NCBI RefSeq assembly: GCF_004134905.2 | Contig: NZ_SDPQ02000001.1 | Coordinates: 992,001-1,056,000, forward strand | Length of the DNA stretch: 64,000 nt | Source: Aeromicrobium ginsengisoli | GTDB taxonomy: Bacteria; Actinomycetota; Actinomycetes; Propionibacteriales; Nocardioidaceae | Direction: 5' to 3' | In this document: one piece after another, positions 34,985 through 43,236 of the stretch | Layout of the letters: the number at the start of each line of letters is the position of its first letter | Numbering within the stretch: position 1 is the first letter of the stretch | Position numbers and translations under genes: made by a program | The notes under the pieces: model-generated | What the model was told of the DNA's origin: nothing | Seen by the model: the letters and a program-made list of their open reading frames with translations, nothing else | The model's database searches: none

Positions 34985-35860
34985 ATGACTGACACCCTCC
35001 TGCGGCCCCGTCGCTCCGTCCTCTACATGCCCGGCGCCAACGAGCGGGCGCTCGAGAAGGCCAAGGGCATCGACGCGGACGCCCTGATCCTCGACCTCGA
35101 GGATGCCGTCGCACCCGACGCCAAGCCCGAGGCGCGAGAGCGCGTGTGCGCCGCCGTGACGTCTGGTGAGTACGGCCACCGCGAGCTCGCGATCCGGGTC
35201 AACGGCATCGGCACCGAGTGGCACGAGGCCGACCTCGCCGCCGCTGCGCAGGCCGGGCCCGACGCGGTGCTCGTGCCCAAGGTCAACTCCGCCGCCGAGG
35301 TCCTCCAGCTCGTCACCGCCCTCGAGAAGGCCGGCGCTCCCGAGAAGACCGCGCTGTGGGCGATGGTCGAGACGCCCGTGGCCCTGCTGCAGGCCGCCGA
35401 GATCGCCGCAGCCCACGACCGGCTCACCGTGATCGTGATGGGCACGAACGACGTCGTCAACGAGACGTACGGGCTCCACGTGCCGGGTCGCAACCCCGTC
35501 GTCCTGACCTCGTTGTCGATCGCGCTGCTCGCAGCTCGCGCCGCCGGCAAGGTCATCCTCGACGGCGTCTACAACGACGTGAAGAACCTCGAGGGCTTCG
35601 ACGCCGAGGCCCGCCAGGGCCGCGAGATGGGCTTCGACGGCAAGACGCTGATTCACCCGAGCCAGGTCGAACCGGCCAACGCGGTCTTCGGACCGTCCGA
35701 CGACGAGGTCGAGCACGCCAAGGCGATGATCTCCGCCTTCGAAGAGGCCAAGGCCGTTGGTCAGGGCGTCGTGACCTACAACGGCCGCATGGTCGAGGAG
35801 CTGCACGTGCGCGATGCGCAACGCATCCTGGCCCTGCACGAGGCCATCACGGCACGCTGA
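34985..35860 (+). CDS. HpcH/HpaI (CitE-like) CoA ester lyase
   Basis: The 291-aa protein has the CitE/Mcl fold markers RSVLYMPGANERALEKAKG, LILDLEDAVAPDAK, AVLVPKVNS, GKTLIHPSQVEPAN. It resembles Mcl2-type malyl-CoA thioesterases and CitE-like lyases, and sequence alone does not decide between lyase and thioesterase. In Rhodobacter two such genes (mcl1 and mcl2) split the lyase and thioesterase steps, and the pairing here may be the same. It ends before a convergent 82-aa gene with a hairpin between them. Confidence 0.85.
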   Translation: MTDTLLRPRRSVLYMPGANERALEKAKGIDADALILDLEDAVAPDAKPEARERVCAAVTSGEYGHRELAIRVNGIGTEWHEADLAAAAQAGPDAVLVPKVNSAAEVLQLVTALEKAGAPEKTALWAMVETPVALLQAAEIAAAHDRLTVIVMGTNDVVNETYGLHVPGRNPVVLTSLSIALLAARAAGKVILDGVYNDVKNLEGFDAEARQGREMGFDGKTLIHPSQVEPANAVFGPSDDEVEHAKAMISAFEEAKAVGQGVVTYNGRMVEELHVRDAQRILALHEAITAR

Positions 35861-35869
35861 AACGACGAC

Positions 35870-35905
35870 GAGCGGCGAGCGGGGATTGCTCCCCGCCCGC
35901 CGCTC
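35870..35905. terminator. hairpin between convergent genes
   Basis: GAGCGGCG-a-GCGGGGA pairs with TCCCCGC-c-CGCCGCTC around a TTGC loop. There is no T-run on the plus strand. Confidence 0.6.
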
Positions 35906-35921
35906 GCTCACGGTGTCGCGA

Positions 35922-36170
35922 TCAGCGCGTGCTGCGCAGACGGTAGATCTCGTTCTGGATCGCGACTGCCTGCTTCTGGACCTTGCGGCGCTGACGCACC
36001 GACTCCAGGAGCACGACACGGTCGATCTCGGACATCTCGTCCCAGGCGCGCTTGCGGCCCTGACGGGAGTTGAGGATACCCACGGCCTTCACCCCCTCTC
36101 GATCGTTTCCTGTGGTCGGATCGGTCGGGTTCTGTGCGGGCATGAGTCGTGTATCGGGCTTCGTGGTCAT
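35922..36170 (-). CDS. small basic helical protein, unknown
   Basis: The 82-aa protein starts at ATG 36170 behind GAGAGGAGGCGCGCT, a strong ribosome site. An upstream in-frame ATG at 36221 lacks one. The N-terminal third is disordered-looking (PAQNPTDPTT), and the rest is a basic helix (RQGRKRAWDEMSEIDRVVLLESVRQRRKVQKQAV). I recognise no family; RNA binding is only a guess. It lies downstream of the 31-aa peptide gene and its terminator. Confidence 0.55.
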   Translation of the reverse strand: MTTKPDTRLMPAQNPTDPTTGNDREGVKAVGILNSRQGRKRAWDEMSEIDRVVLLESVRQRRKVQKQAVAIQNEIYRLRSTR

Positions 36171-36219
36171 AGCGCGCCTCCTCTCTTGAAGGTTGGATGT
36201 GTGGAGTAGATGTTCGGGC

Positions 36220-36256
36220 AAAAGAAAAACCGCCTCAGATCGAAGATCCGAAGCGG
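36220..36256 (-). terminator. strong intrinsic terminator after 31-aa peptide gene
   Basis: On the minus strand a 12-bp stem (CCGCTTCGGATC with GATCTGAGGCGG, two G-T pairs) has a TTC loop and is followed by TTTTTCTTTT. It lies 23 nt past the peptide stop. Confidence 0.85.
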
Positions 36257-36278
36257 CAGAAGTGCCAACGAGTGTGGG

Positions 36279-36374
36279 CTACTTCAGGTGCACTGCTCCG
36301 GAGGTGGGACCGGCAAAGGGCGCGACGGCATCGCGACCGATGTGGGCGAGAGTCGTCATGGTGAGCTTCTTCAT
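36279..36374 (-). CDS. 31-aa peptide gene, unknown
   Basis: The ORF encodes MKKLTMTTLAHIGRDAVAPF followed by AGPTSGAVHLK. It has a near-perfect ribosome site (AAGGAGGTGGACCCC before ATG), a promoter 51-80 nt upstream and a dedicated terminator, so it is a complete transcription unit. The first half (residues 1-20) resembles a leader, and the last eleven residues include Thr and Ser but no Cys. The FAGPTSGA segment resembles YAGPTVGA of the 19-aa ORF at 17366. A signal peptide, RiPP precursor or regulator are all possible. Confidence 0.6.
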   Translation of the reverse strand: MKKLTMTTLAHIGRDAVAPFAGPTSGAVHLK

Positions 36375-36424
36375 GGGGTCCACCTCCTTCAACAGTTCGT
36401 CGCTCCGTGCGGAGCAGTTTGAGA

Positions 36425-36454
36425 AACGTATCGCATGGATGGACAGGTTGTAAA
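36425..36454 (-). promoter_or_regulatory. promoter of 31-aa peptide gene
   Basis: TTTACA and TACGTT (minus strand) are separated by 18 nt. The AT-rich -35 and a TAnnnT -10 fit a housekeeping promoter with a leader of about 44 nt. Confidence 0.5.
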
Positions 36455-36528
36455 ACATCCGGCGTGTCGCGGCCGCCGGGAGCCCGTGCGTGACGGGGTC
36501 CGACGGCCGCGACAGCTGTTGCGGCGGG

Positions 36529-37944
36529 CTACGGCTTGAGGTTCAGAGCCCGCGAGATGGTGAAGAACATGTCGGTCTGGTCCGTCAGCCCGACGAAGTT
36601 CGCCGCCTGGGGTCCGTACGCCGCGACCCGGAGCTGCGTGCCCGTGTGCTGCTGCGAGCCACCCGACGGCGAGGTGCCGTAGTTGAGCGTCATCGGGCTG
36701 CCCTCGTTGGTCAGCAGGTTCGCCGTGAGGCCCGGTGACGTGCTGCCGGCCTCGATGATCTGGCTCGTGTGGGCGTGATCAGCCGTGACGATGACCGTGG
36801 TGTGCTTGTCCTTCTTGGCGAAGTCCAGCGCGACCTTGACCGCCTCGTCGAGGTCGACCGTCTCACCGATCTGGCCACACGCGTCAGCTGCGTGGTCCTG
36901 CTTGTCGATGCTGGCGCCTTCCACCTGGAGGAAGAAGCCCTTCGTGTTGCCCTTGTCGAGCAGCTGGATCGACTTCTTGGTCATCGCCGCGAGTGACGGC
37001 TGGGTGGCCGGTCGCGCCGAGTTGTCCTTGCAGCGCTCCGCCGGCTTCTTGCTGCCGTCGATCGTCGCGGCAGGTCCAGTCCACCGGACCGGCAGGTTGC
37101 CGGGACCGAACAGACCGAGCACCGGCTTCTTCTGGTCCGCCTTCGTGATCTGGTTGAGCGACGCCAGATCGGTCGGCAGCTGGTAGCCGCGACGCTCAGC
37201 CTGGTCGAGGAGCGTGAGGTTCTTCCACTTCCCGGCGGTCGCCTTCTCGTTGAACGTCGCCGCGCCTCCGCCGAGGGTCACGTCGGGGCGGGTCTTGAGC
37301 AGCTGCTCGCTGATCGAGCCCGGGCCACCGTTCTCCAGAGCCGCCTCGGGGCACGTCGCGGTCGTCTTGACCGGGCCGTAGCAGGAGCGGGCCGAGATGT
37401 GGGAGACCTGCACGGCCGGCGTCGCGTCCTGGATCTCCGAGGTCGTGACGTCGCCGGTCTTGAGGCCGCGCTTCTTGGCCAGTTCGAGCAGGGTTGGCTG
37501 CGCCTTGCCGCGGATGTCGACCGACACGGCATTGTCGTACGTCTTGGTGCCGGTCGCCCATGCGCTTCCGGTCGCGGCCGAGTCGGGGACGTAGTCGACC
37601 TTGCCGTCCTTGGTCAGCGAGAACGTCGTGTACTGGCCCGTGAACGGCAGCGCGTCGATGCCTGGGAATCGGCCGTCGGCGCCGTACTCGTAGTTGCGTG
37701 CCGAGGTGATCTCGGAGTCGCCCATGCCGTCGCCGATGAGCAGGATGACATTGTCAGCCCGGCCGCCGTCGATGGCGGACTTGAGGGTCTTGCTCTGGTC
37801 GCCGGAGAGCCGAGTCGCTCCTCCGTGGGCCGAAAGGTCGTGCGCCGCGCCGATCGCGCCGGCCGTGGTGGCGCCGACGATGACGGCGGCTGCTGCGATG
37901 CCGACGACGGTGCGCCTACTGGTGTTTCCCCTGTATGAATTCAT
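36529..37944 (-). CDS. phoA: secreted alkaline phosphatase
   Basis: The 471-aa enzyme has a twin-arginine-like signal ([15 protein letters not shown] at 10-11), metal site [14 protein letters not shown] (about 66-79), the catalytic serine in [13 protein letters not shown], and the metal-binding segments [13 protein letters not shown] and VTADHAHT. This is the PhoA/E. coli type. It releases phosphate from monoesters outside the cell. A PHO-box-like pair of GTTC repeats lies 18-40 bp upstream, which suggests control by PhoP/PhoB. A Tat route is inferred from the RR motif. Confidence 0.93.
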   Translation of the reverse strand: MNSYRGNTSRRTVVGIAAAAVIVGATTAGAIGAAHDLSAHGGATRLSGDQSKTLKSAIDGGRADNVILLIGDGMGDSEITSARNYEYGADGRFPGIDALPFTGQYTTFSLTKDGKVDYVPDSAATGSAWATGTKTYDNAVSVDIRGKAQPTLLELAKKRGLKTGDVTTSEIQDATPAVQVSHISARSCYGPVKTTATCPEAALENGGPGSISEQLLKTRPDVTLGGGAATFNEKATAGKWKNLTLLDQAERRGYQLPTDLASLNQITKADQKKPVLGLFGPGNLPVRWTGPAATIDGSKKPAERCKDNSARPATQPSLAAMTKKSIQLLDKGNTKGFFLQVEGASIDKQDHAADACGQIGETVDLDEAVKVALDFAKKDKHTTVIVTADHAHTSQIIEAGSTSPGLTANLLTNEGSPMTLNYGTSPSGGSQQHTGTQLRVAAYGPQAANFVGLTDQTDMFFTISRALNLKP

Positions 37945-37961
37945 GGCGGCAGCCCATCGAT

Positions 37962-37983
37962 CGCGGATGAACTGGGCGGGAAC
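37962..37983 (-). promoter_or_regulatory. PHO-box-like direct repeat upstream of alkaline phosphatase
   Basis: On the minus strand, GTTCCCGCCCA and GTTCATCCGCG are adjacent 11-bp units matching the GTTCAnCC half-site pattern of actinobacterial PhoP boxes. They lie 18-39 bp before the ATG. Binding is inferred. Confidence 0.6.
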
Positions 37984-38053
37984 TCAGGCACACGCGAAGC
38001 TGAAGACTGGCTGAGGAGTGGTGCGGGTTGCGCCGATCGCCGGCTCGCTCGGC

Positions 38054-39172
38054 TCAATCAAATTCGAGGCGGTCGTCGATCTCGTCCCGGGTGTAGCCGC
38101 TGGCGTACAGCAGATCGGCAGCGAGCGACCGGACCTGGGCGGCGATCGAGGCGCTGTTCATCGTCATCGCGGTGGGCAGCGCGACCGTGGCCATCCGCGC
38201 CGCCTCGATGAGCTCCTGTCGCGCGTGGTCGAAGTCCTCGTGCTCCGAGAGATCGTCGGCGAAGATGCCGACGGCGCGGGCCAGGGCGTCGATCGCCTGG
38301 TCCATGTCGGGCGGCACGACCTCGCCGCGGCGCAGCAGCGTCGAGGTCTTGCGTGCCAGGACCCGCGCGTCGCGGATCGCGTTGTCGAGGTCGCGGACCG
38401 TGGCGACGTACGTCTCGACGTGGTCGCGCTGCTTCCAGCGCATCGGTGACATCCGGGCGATCTCGCTGACGTTGGCCGCGGTCGAAGTCATCGACTCGAC
38501 CTGGGGCTGCATCGACCGCGCTTCGTCGAGGGCGATGTCGGCGAGCTTGGCATCGACGGTGCGCAACGCCTGCGCCGTACGGCTGAGGACGCCCGCGAGC
38601 CTCCGCAGGAAGCCCTGGACCTCGCGGTCGATGTCGCGGACCGGGTTGCGGGGGATCAGCAGGACCATCGCCAATCCCACCGCGCCACCGACCAGCGCGT
38701 CGAGGAACCGGGTCACCGCCGGGTTGCCCGAGCCGGCGACCGGGATCACCGCTGCGAGCAGGACGGACGAGGTCGCCGACTGGGTCAACGCCAGGCCCTT
38801 GAGCCCGAGCAACGTACCCACCACGACGGTCAAGGTCACGACCAGAGCCATCTGCCACGTCCCGCGACCGATGCCGAGGATCAGCAGCTCCCCCACCAGC
38901 ACACCCAGCGACACGCCGACCACCAGCTCGTACGAGGTGCGGCCACGCAGACCGGCGCCGGCGATCAGGACGATGATGCACGCGATCGGAGCGAAGAACG
39001 CCTGCCGGTGGTCGAGGACGTGCGTCGCGATGAAGTAGGCGATCGCCGTGCCGAGGCTCAGGCGCACAAGGGTGCGCCAGCGGCGGCGCAGGACATATAG
39101 CCGGTCCTGCAACGTGTCAGCCGGCTTGCGCAGCCGGAGGCGACGCAGCGGGATGTCGCGCGCCGGGCCCAC
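38054..39172 (-). CDS. FUSC-family/aromatic acid exporter-like membrane protein
   Basis: The 372-aa protein has six predicted helices in its N-terminal half (LGTAIAYFIATHV, FFAPIACIIVLIAGAG, TLTVVVGTLLGLKG, ATSSVLLAAVIPVAG, RFLDALVGGAVGLAMVLLIP), followed by a cytoplasmic helical domain. This is one half-unit of the FUSC/ArAE architecture used for small-molecule efflux. No substrate can be inferred. GTG 39172 follows GGAGCTGAGC. Confidence 0.82.
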   Translation of the reverse strand: MGPARDIPLRRLRLRKPADTLQDRLYVLRRRWRTLVRLSLGTAIAYFIATHVLDHRQAFFAPIACIIVLIAGAGLRGRTSYELVVGVSLGVLVGELLILGIGRGTWQMALVVTLTVVVGTLLGLKGLALTQSATSSVLLAAVIPVAGSGNPAVTRFLDALVGGAVGLAMVLLIPRNPVRDIDREVQGFLRRLAGVLSRTAQALRTVDAKLADIALDEARSMQPQVESMTSTAANVSEIARMSPMRWKQRDHVETYVATVRDLDNAIRDARVLARKTSTLLRRGEVVPPDMDQAIDALARAVGIFADDLSEHEDFDHARQELIEAARMATVALPTAMTMNSASIAAQVRSLAADLLYASGYTRDEIDDRLEFD

Positions 39173-39206
39173 GCTCAGCTCCGACGCAGGGGCGTACGCC
39201 GCATGG

Positions 39207-39455
39207 TCAGCGCACGAGTCGGCGGATGACGATGATCCCGGCCACGACGGCGACCGTGCCGCCGACCAAGGGGACGATCGTGCCGAGCTTGGGCGAACCC
39301 GTCTCGTCGACGAACCGCGATCGGAGGTTGTAGAGGCCGCGACGCGCGATGTTGCGAGGATTGGTGCGGTCGATCAGCGCGTCGACCGTGTCGGCCAGTC
39401 GCTCTCGGATCTCGTCGATCTCGTCGACCATCTGATCGGGTTTGGCCTTCGCCAC
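39207..39455 (-). CDS. DUF3618 domain-containing small membrane protein
   Basis: The 82-aa protein begins with the DUF3618 helix (VDEIDEIRERLADTVDALIDRTNP) and ends with one membrane helix (VPLVGGTVAVVAGIIVI). GTG 39455 is preferred for its GAGG six bases upstream; GTG 39467 would add four residues. Function is unknown, and DUF3618 proteins often sit next to holin-like or peroxiredoxin genes. It is divergent from bcp. Confidence 0.8.
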   Translation of the reverse strand: MAKAKPDQMVDEIDEIRERLADTVDALIDRTNPRNIARRGLYNLRSRFVDETGSPKLGTIVPLVGGTVAVVAGIIVIRRLVR

Positions 39456-39528
39456 GTCGCGCCTCACTCACCTGGGTCTGCGGAGGGTGCAGGCCACTCA
39501 CCTGCACACGTACGTCAGGATAGTGCCC

Positions 39529-39999
39529 ATGACGACGCGGCTGCAGCCTGGCGACACGGCACCCGACTTCACGCTCACGAACGACGAGGGCCAGGAGGTC
39601 ACGCTCTCGGACCTCAAGGACCAGAAGGTCATCGTCTACTTCTACCCCGCGGCCATGACGCCGGGATGCACCAAGCAGGCCTGCGACTTCAGCGACTCGA
39701 TCGACCGGCTGCAGGCCGAGGGCTACACGGTGCTCGGCATCTCGCCCGACAAGCCGGAGAAGCTCGCGAAGTTCCGCGAGCGCGACGGTCTGACGATCAC
39801 GTTGCTGTCGGACCCCGACCGCTCGGTGCTCGAGGCGTGGGGCGCGTTCGGCGAGAAGAAGCTCTACGGCAAGGTCGTCGAGGGCGTGATCCGGTCGACG
39901 TTCGTCGTCGATGCCGGCACGATCACCCTGGCGCAGTACAACGTCAAGGCCACGGGCCACGTCGCGAAGCTCCGCAAGGACCTCGGCCTCGGGGCATGA
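39529..39999 (+). CDS. bcp: thioredoxin-dependent peroxiredoxin (Bcp/PrxQ)
   Basis: The 156-aa protein has the PrxQ pattern: GDTAPDFTL near the N-terminus, FYPAAMTPGCTKQACDF with the peroxidatic and resolving cysteines five residues apart (GCTKQAC), and conserved Arg later. It reduces hydroperoxides using thioredoxin in the cytoplasm. CAGGAT at 39516-39521 lies 7 nt before the ATG and may be a -10 or a ribosome site. Confidence 0.95.
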   Translation: MTTRLQPGDTAPDFTLTNDEGQEVTLSDLKDQKVIVYFYPAAMTPGCTKQACDFSDSIDRLQAEGYTVLGISPDKPEKLAKFRERDGLTITLLSDPDRSVLEAWGAFGEKKLYGKVVEGVIRSTFVVDAGTITLAQYNVKATGHVAKLRKDLGLGA

Positions 40000-40084
40000 C
40001 GTGCGTCGGCACGCCTCGCTGAACCGGCAGCCCTCACACATCGCCGGACAGCGACGTCTACCCGCGAGCCGATTTCGAGGCGAC

Positions 40085-40090
40085 TAGTAT
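40085..40090 (+). promoter_or_regulatory. -10 box of tRNA-Leu
   Basis: TAGTAT lies 9 nt before the tRNA-Leu 5' end. No clear -35 was found. Confidence 0.45.
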
Positions 40091-40099
40091 CAACCCCGG

Positions 40100-40181
40100 G
40101 CCGATGTGGTGGAACTGGTAGACACGCGGCACTTAGGATGCCGTGTCTTCGGACGTGCAGGTTCAAGTCCTGTCATCGGCA
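40100..40181 (+). tRNA. tRNA-Leu (TAG)
   Basis: Acceptor GCCGATG pairs with CATCGGC, the anticodon loop CTTAGGA carries TAG at 40134-40136, and a long class II variable arm (TGTCTTCGGACGT) marks a leucine tRNA. The discriminator is A and CCA is not encoded. Confidence 0.96.
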
Positions 40182-40294
40182 CTTCACGAGGCGTTTGCCT
40201 GAGCGCCGCTTCGCGCACGGTTTGCGGCTGTCATGACGGGGTATTCCTTGTCTTCCGGTTCCGATGTGGGGACCACCAGACGGAGGGAACCTCC

Positions 40295-40453
40295 ATGCCG
40301 AACGTCGTCACACCCTTCGCCCGTCGGCGCGATGCCGCCCGCCCCTCCACGACGGCACCCCGCCATCGTCGGGATGGATACTTCGACGAGCACGACCAGT
40401 GGCACGACTCGTCGGACGCGGCTGAGAGCGACGCCGCACGGGCCAACGGCTGA
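40295..40453 (+). CDS. 52-aa hypothetical protein
   Basis: The ORF begins MPNVVTPFARRRDAARPSTT and ends in an acidic, His-rich stretch (YFDEHDQWHDSSDAAESD). GGAGGGAACCTCC precedes the ATG. The N-half is basic and the C-half acidic, so it may be disordered or bind nucleic acid or metal. I recognise no family. It lies between tRNA-Leu and a conserved hypothetical gene. Confidence 0.55.
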   Translation: MPNVVTPFARRRDAARPSTTAPRHRRDGYFDEHDQWHDSSDAAESDAARANG

Positions 40454-40481
40454 CCGCAGCGTCCCGGTCTTCAGGGCGCCG

Positions 40482-40883
40482 ATGCAGTCGCGCCGCGACG
40501 ACGTCGATCCGTACGCCGCCGTCGACCGTGCGCTGGTGCGAGGCGTCTGCGGAATGGGTGAGGCTGACGACCTGCGCAGCGAGCGCCGGCTCGAGCGCTT
40601 CGCCTCTGCGCCGCTTGGCTCGTTCGTGTGGACCCGTGACGTACACGGACGGACGTACGTCGGCCGGCTGACCGGTCCGTGGCACTACGACGAGAGCGGC
40701 GCCGAGGTCGACCTCGTCAACGTGCGGGACACCGACTGGGTCAGTGAGCCTGTCGACGCGGCGCTGGTGCCCACAGCGGTCTCGCGGACCTTCGCGCGTG
40801 GTGGACGGAACGTCCAGCGCATCCACACCGACCATGTCGAGGTCGAGACGGCAGCACTCTGGGCGCGGCTCGACCGGGAGTGA
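40482..40883 (+). CDS. conserved hypothetical protein
   Basis: The 133-aa protein has a distinctive core, GSFVWTRDVHGRTYVGRLTGPWHYD, followed by LVNVRDTDWV and FARGGRNVQRIHTD, which I associate with a conserved actinobacterial family of unknown function. It has no signal peptide or membrane helix. ATG 40482 is the first plausible start and the ribosome site is weak. Its TGA stop meets the stop of the convergent SDR gene with no gap. Confidence 0.65.
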   Translation: MQSRRDDVDPYAAVDRALVRGVCGMGEADDLRSERRLERFASAPLGSFVWTRDVHGRTYVGRLTGPWHYDESGAEVDLVNVRDTDWVSEPVDAALVPTAVSRTFARGGRNVQRIHTDHVEVETAALWARLDRE

Positions 40884-41642
40884 TCACCACGGGATCGGGC
40901 CGTCGAGATCGACGAACGTACCCGTCGGACCGTCGGCGGGGACGAACGCCATCCGTACAACCGTGCGGGCTGCCTCGAGAGCAGTCGTGGGTGCCGCGGC
41001 ACGGTTGTCCGGTCCGCCGAGGTCGGTCTGCACCCACCCCGGGCACACCGAGTTGACCCGCACCGGCGTGTCGCTCAGCGACTTCGCGAGAGCCACGGTC
41101 AAGCCGTTGAGCGCCGCCTTCGAGCTCTGGTAGGCCGGGAGCACCATCGCTGCGTACGGCGACGTGGGATCGAGCTGATCGGTCAGCGAACCCATGCGGC
41201 TCGACACGTTGACGATGCGGCCGACATCGGCAGCGCGGAGCAACGACAGGAACGCCTGGGAGACCGCCGCCGCGCCGAAGACGTTGGTGTCGAACGTACG
41301 CCGGAACAACCCCATGTCGAGCGGCCGCTCTGCGTCGGGCGTGGTCGCCTCCGGCAGGATCCCGGCGTTGTTGACGAGGATGTCGAGCCGGCCGTGCTCC
41401 CGCTCGACCTGGGCGGCCGCCTCCGCGATGCTCGACCCGGACTCGACATCGAGCGTGATCGGCCAGCACACGAGACCCTCGTCGCGCAGGTGGGCCGCCG
41501 CGAGCTCCGCCTTGGCGGTGTTGCGCGCACCGAGCAGGACCGTGGCCCCGGTCTCCGCGATCAGGCGGGCTGTCGCGAGGCCGAGCCCGCGGTTCGCTCC
41601 CGTCACGAGTGCGACGGTGGTGGTCTGCTGTGTGATCGTCAT
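40884..41642 (-). CDS. SDR-family oxidoreductase
   Basis: The 252-aa short-chain dehydrogenase has the classical TGANRGLG nucleotide motif, NNAG (as LVNNAGILP), the catalytic Ser and the YQSSKAALN (YxxxK) motif. It uses NAD(P)H to reduce or oxidise a small carbonyl or alcohol. CACGAT 6 nt before the start could be a -10 box. The substrate is unknown. Confidence 0.9.
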   Translation of the reverse strand: MTITQQTTTVALVTGANRGLGLATARLIAETGATVLLGARNTAKAELAAAHLRDEGLVCWPITLDVESGSSIAEAAAQVEREHGRLDILVNNAGILPEATTPDAERPLDMGLFRRTFDTNVFGAAAVSQAFLSLLRAADVGRIVNVSSRMGSLTDQLDPTSPYAAMVLPAYQSSKAALNGLTVALAKSLSDTPVRVNSVCPGWVQTDLGGPDNRAAAPTTALEAARTVVRMAFVPADGPTGTFVDLDGPIPW

Positions 41643-41698
41643 GAGTCCATCGTGGACGCCGCCGCTCGCGGTCGCTGGCGCCAATCGGACCTGCAGAT

Positions 41699-42319
41699 TC
41701 AGGCGCGCAGCGACAGCAGCATCGCGGTCGAGGCGGCCAGGTGCTGGCGCGCGGCGTCCGCGCCGAGGCGCTGCACCTCAGAGAGGTAGTCGCGATGCTC
41801 GGCGCACAGCTGCGCGCCGTCGTACGCCGAGCGCAGCTGTCGCAGGAACAGCAGCATCTCGGTGTCGAGTCGCTCGTACGCCTCGGTGATCCGCGGGCTC
41901 CCGGCGGTCGCGACCAGGGCTCGGTGGAACGCGGAGTGCGCGTGCTCCGGCGACGCTTCAGCCGCCATCCGGTCCGCCGCCTCGAACAGTGGCGTGAGCA
42001 GCTCGACCGGCCACGAATCGCCGTGGTCGGCTCGGATCAGCCTCACCGCCTCGGTCTCCAAGGCCGTCCGAAGCTGTTGCAGCGCGACGATGTCGGCGTC
42101 GCTGAACGAGGCGACCCGGACACCCCGGTAGGCCTCCGAGACCAGCAGGCGCTCGGCGACGAGCCGTTCGAGGGAGCGTCGCACGGTATGCCGCGACAGG
42201 GCGTACTCGTCGGCCAGTGCCTCCTCGCGCAGCGGGGCGCCGGGTTCGAGGTCACCCGACAGGACCCGCTGACGCAGCTCGGCGGCCAGCCGGTCGGCGC
42301 CCGTCGCGCGTTCGCTCAT
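41699..42319 (-). CDS. GntR-family transcriptional regulator (FadR/FCD type)
   Basis: The 206-aa protein has a winged HTH (PLREEALADEYALSRHTVRRSLERL, about 30-55) and an FCD ligand domain with a histidine-rich pocket (AFHRAL, AEHRDYL). It starts inside the EamA stop (ATGA), so it is co-translated with the transporter it probably controls. A perfect FadR-type operator lies upstream of the EamA gene. Confidence 0.87.
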   Translation of the reverse strand: MSERATGADRLAAELRQRVLSGDLEPGAPLREEALADEYALSRHTVRRSLERLVAERLLVSEAYRGVRVASFSDADIVALQQLRTALETEAVRLIRADHGDSWPVELLTPLFEAADRMAAEASPEHAHSAFHRALVATAGSPRITEAYERLDTEMLLFLRQLRSAYDGAQLCAEHRDYLSEVQRLGADAARQHLAASTAMLLSLRA

Positions 42320-43206
42320 ACGGGCACCGCCACCGCGCGGCGGGACGGCACGGCCAACAGCACCACGCCACCCAGCAGGACGCCGAGCCCGATCCACCCC
42401 GCCGTCGAGAGCCGCTCGTCGAGCAGCACGATCCCGAGCAGGCACGCCGTCATCGGCTCGACCAGGGTGAGGGTTGAGACGGTCGAGGCTCGCAGACTCC
42501 GGAGGCCGATCGCGAACAGCACGTACGCCAGCGCGACCGTCGCGGCGGCCAACCAGGCGACCATCGCGAGGCCTGATGCCGAACCGAGCCAGGAGAGGTC
42601 AACCAGCAGGAGGAACGGTGCACCCATCAGCGCTGCGGTGCCGAAGATGCTGCCGATCGCCGTGGTCGCGCCGGCGCCGTCGTCCAGCAGCCGCTTCGCC
42701 GCCAAGGCGTAGACCGCGTACGACAGCGCAGCACCGAGCGAGCCCGCGATGCCGCGGAGGCTGATGCCCGCGTCCGCCTCGTCGAGCAGCCCACCGAGCA
42801 GGACGACACCGACCACCGCGCACCCGGTGGCGATGAACCACGGTGTCGACGGCAGCCGGCGGGTGACCAGCCACTCGAGCAGGCCGGTCAATGCCGGCGC
42901 GGCACCGAGCGCCACGACGGTGCCGACCGCGACGCCGTTGAGACGCGTGCCGGCGAAGAACGTGGGTTGGTACACCAGGACGGCGACGCCGCCGAGGAGC
43001 ACGACGCCGGGCGACAGTCGAACCCGAGGCGATGCCGGTGAACGGCGGCCGACCCACCACGCGAACGCAGCCAGCAGGCCGCCACCCGCGACGATCCGGG
43101 TCAGCCCCACGGCCGTGGTCGACGCCGCGTCGGGGCCGTAGACCTGCGCGGTCCCCGTCGTGCCGAAGCAGATCGCGGCCGCGATGACGAGCAGGACAGG
43201 ACGCAC
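42316..43206 (-). CDS. EamA-family (DMT superfamily) transporter
   Basis: The 296-aa protein has ten predicted helices and two EamA repeats, with FGTTGTAQVYGP at the start and ALSYAVYALAAKRLLD in the second half. Such carriers export amino acids, purines or other metabolites. GTG 43206 is used. The operator TTGTTACACAA overlaps its promoter. It is first in a two-gene operon with a GntR regulator. Confidence 0.88.
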   Translation of the reverse strand: MRPVLLVIAAAICFGTTGTAQVYGPDAASTTAVGLTRIVAGGGLLAAFAWWVGRRSPASPRVRLSPGVVLLGGVAVLVYQPTFFAGTRLNGVAVGTVVALGAAPALTGLLEWLVTRRLPSTPWFIATGCAVVGVVLLGGLLDEADAGISLRGIAGSLGAALSYAVYALAAKRLLDDGAGATTAIGSIFGTAALMGAPFLLLVDLSWLGSASGLAMVAWLAAATVALAYVLFAIGLRSLRASTVSTLTLVEPMTACLLGIVLLDERLSTAGWIGLGVLLGGVVLLAVPSRRAVAVPV

Positions 43207-43212
43207 GCCATA

Positions 43213-43223
43213 TTGTTACACAA
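43213..43223. promoter_or_regulatory. GntR operator overlapping the EamA promoter
   Basis: The element TTGTGTAACAA (minus) matches TNGTNNNACNA exactly, the FadR-subfamily GntR consensus. Its TAACAA is placed as a -10 box 6 nt before the GTG start, so binding would repress EamA and the regulator itself. Confidence 0.7.
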
Positions 43224-43236
43224 TCTTGCCGAGGGG

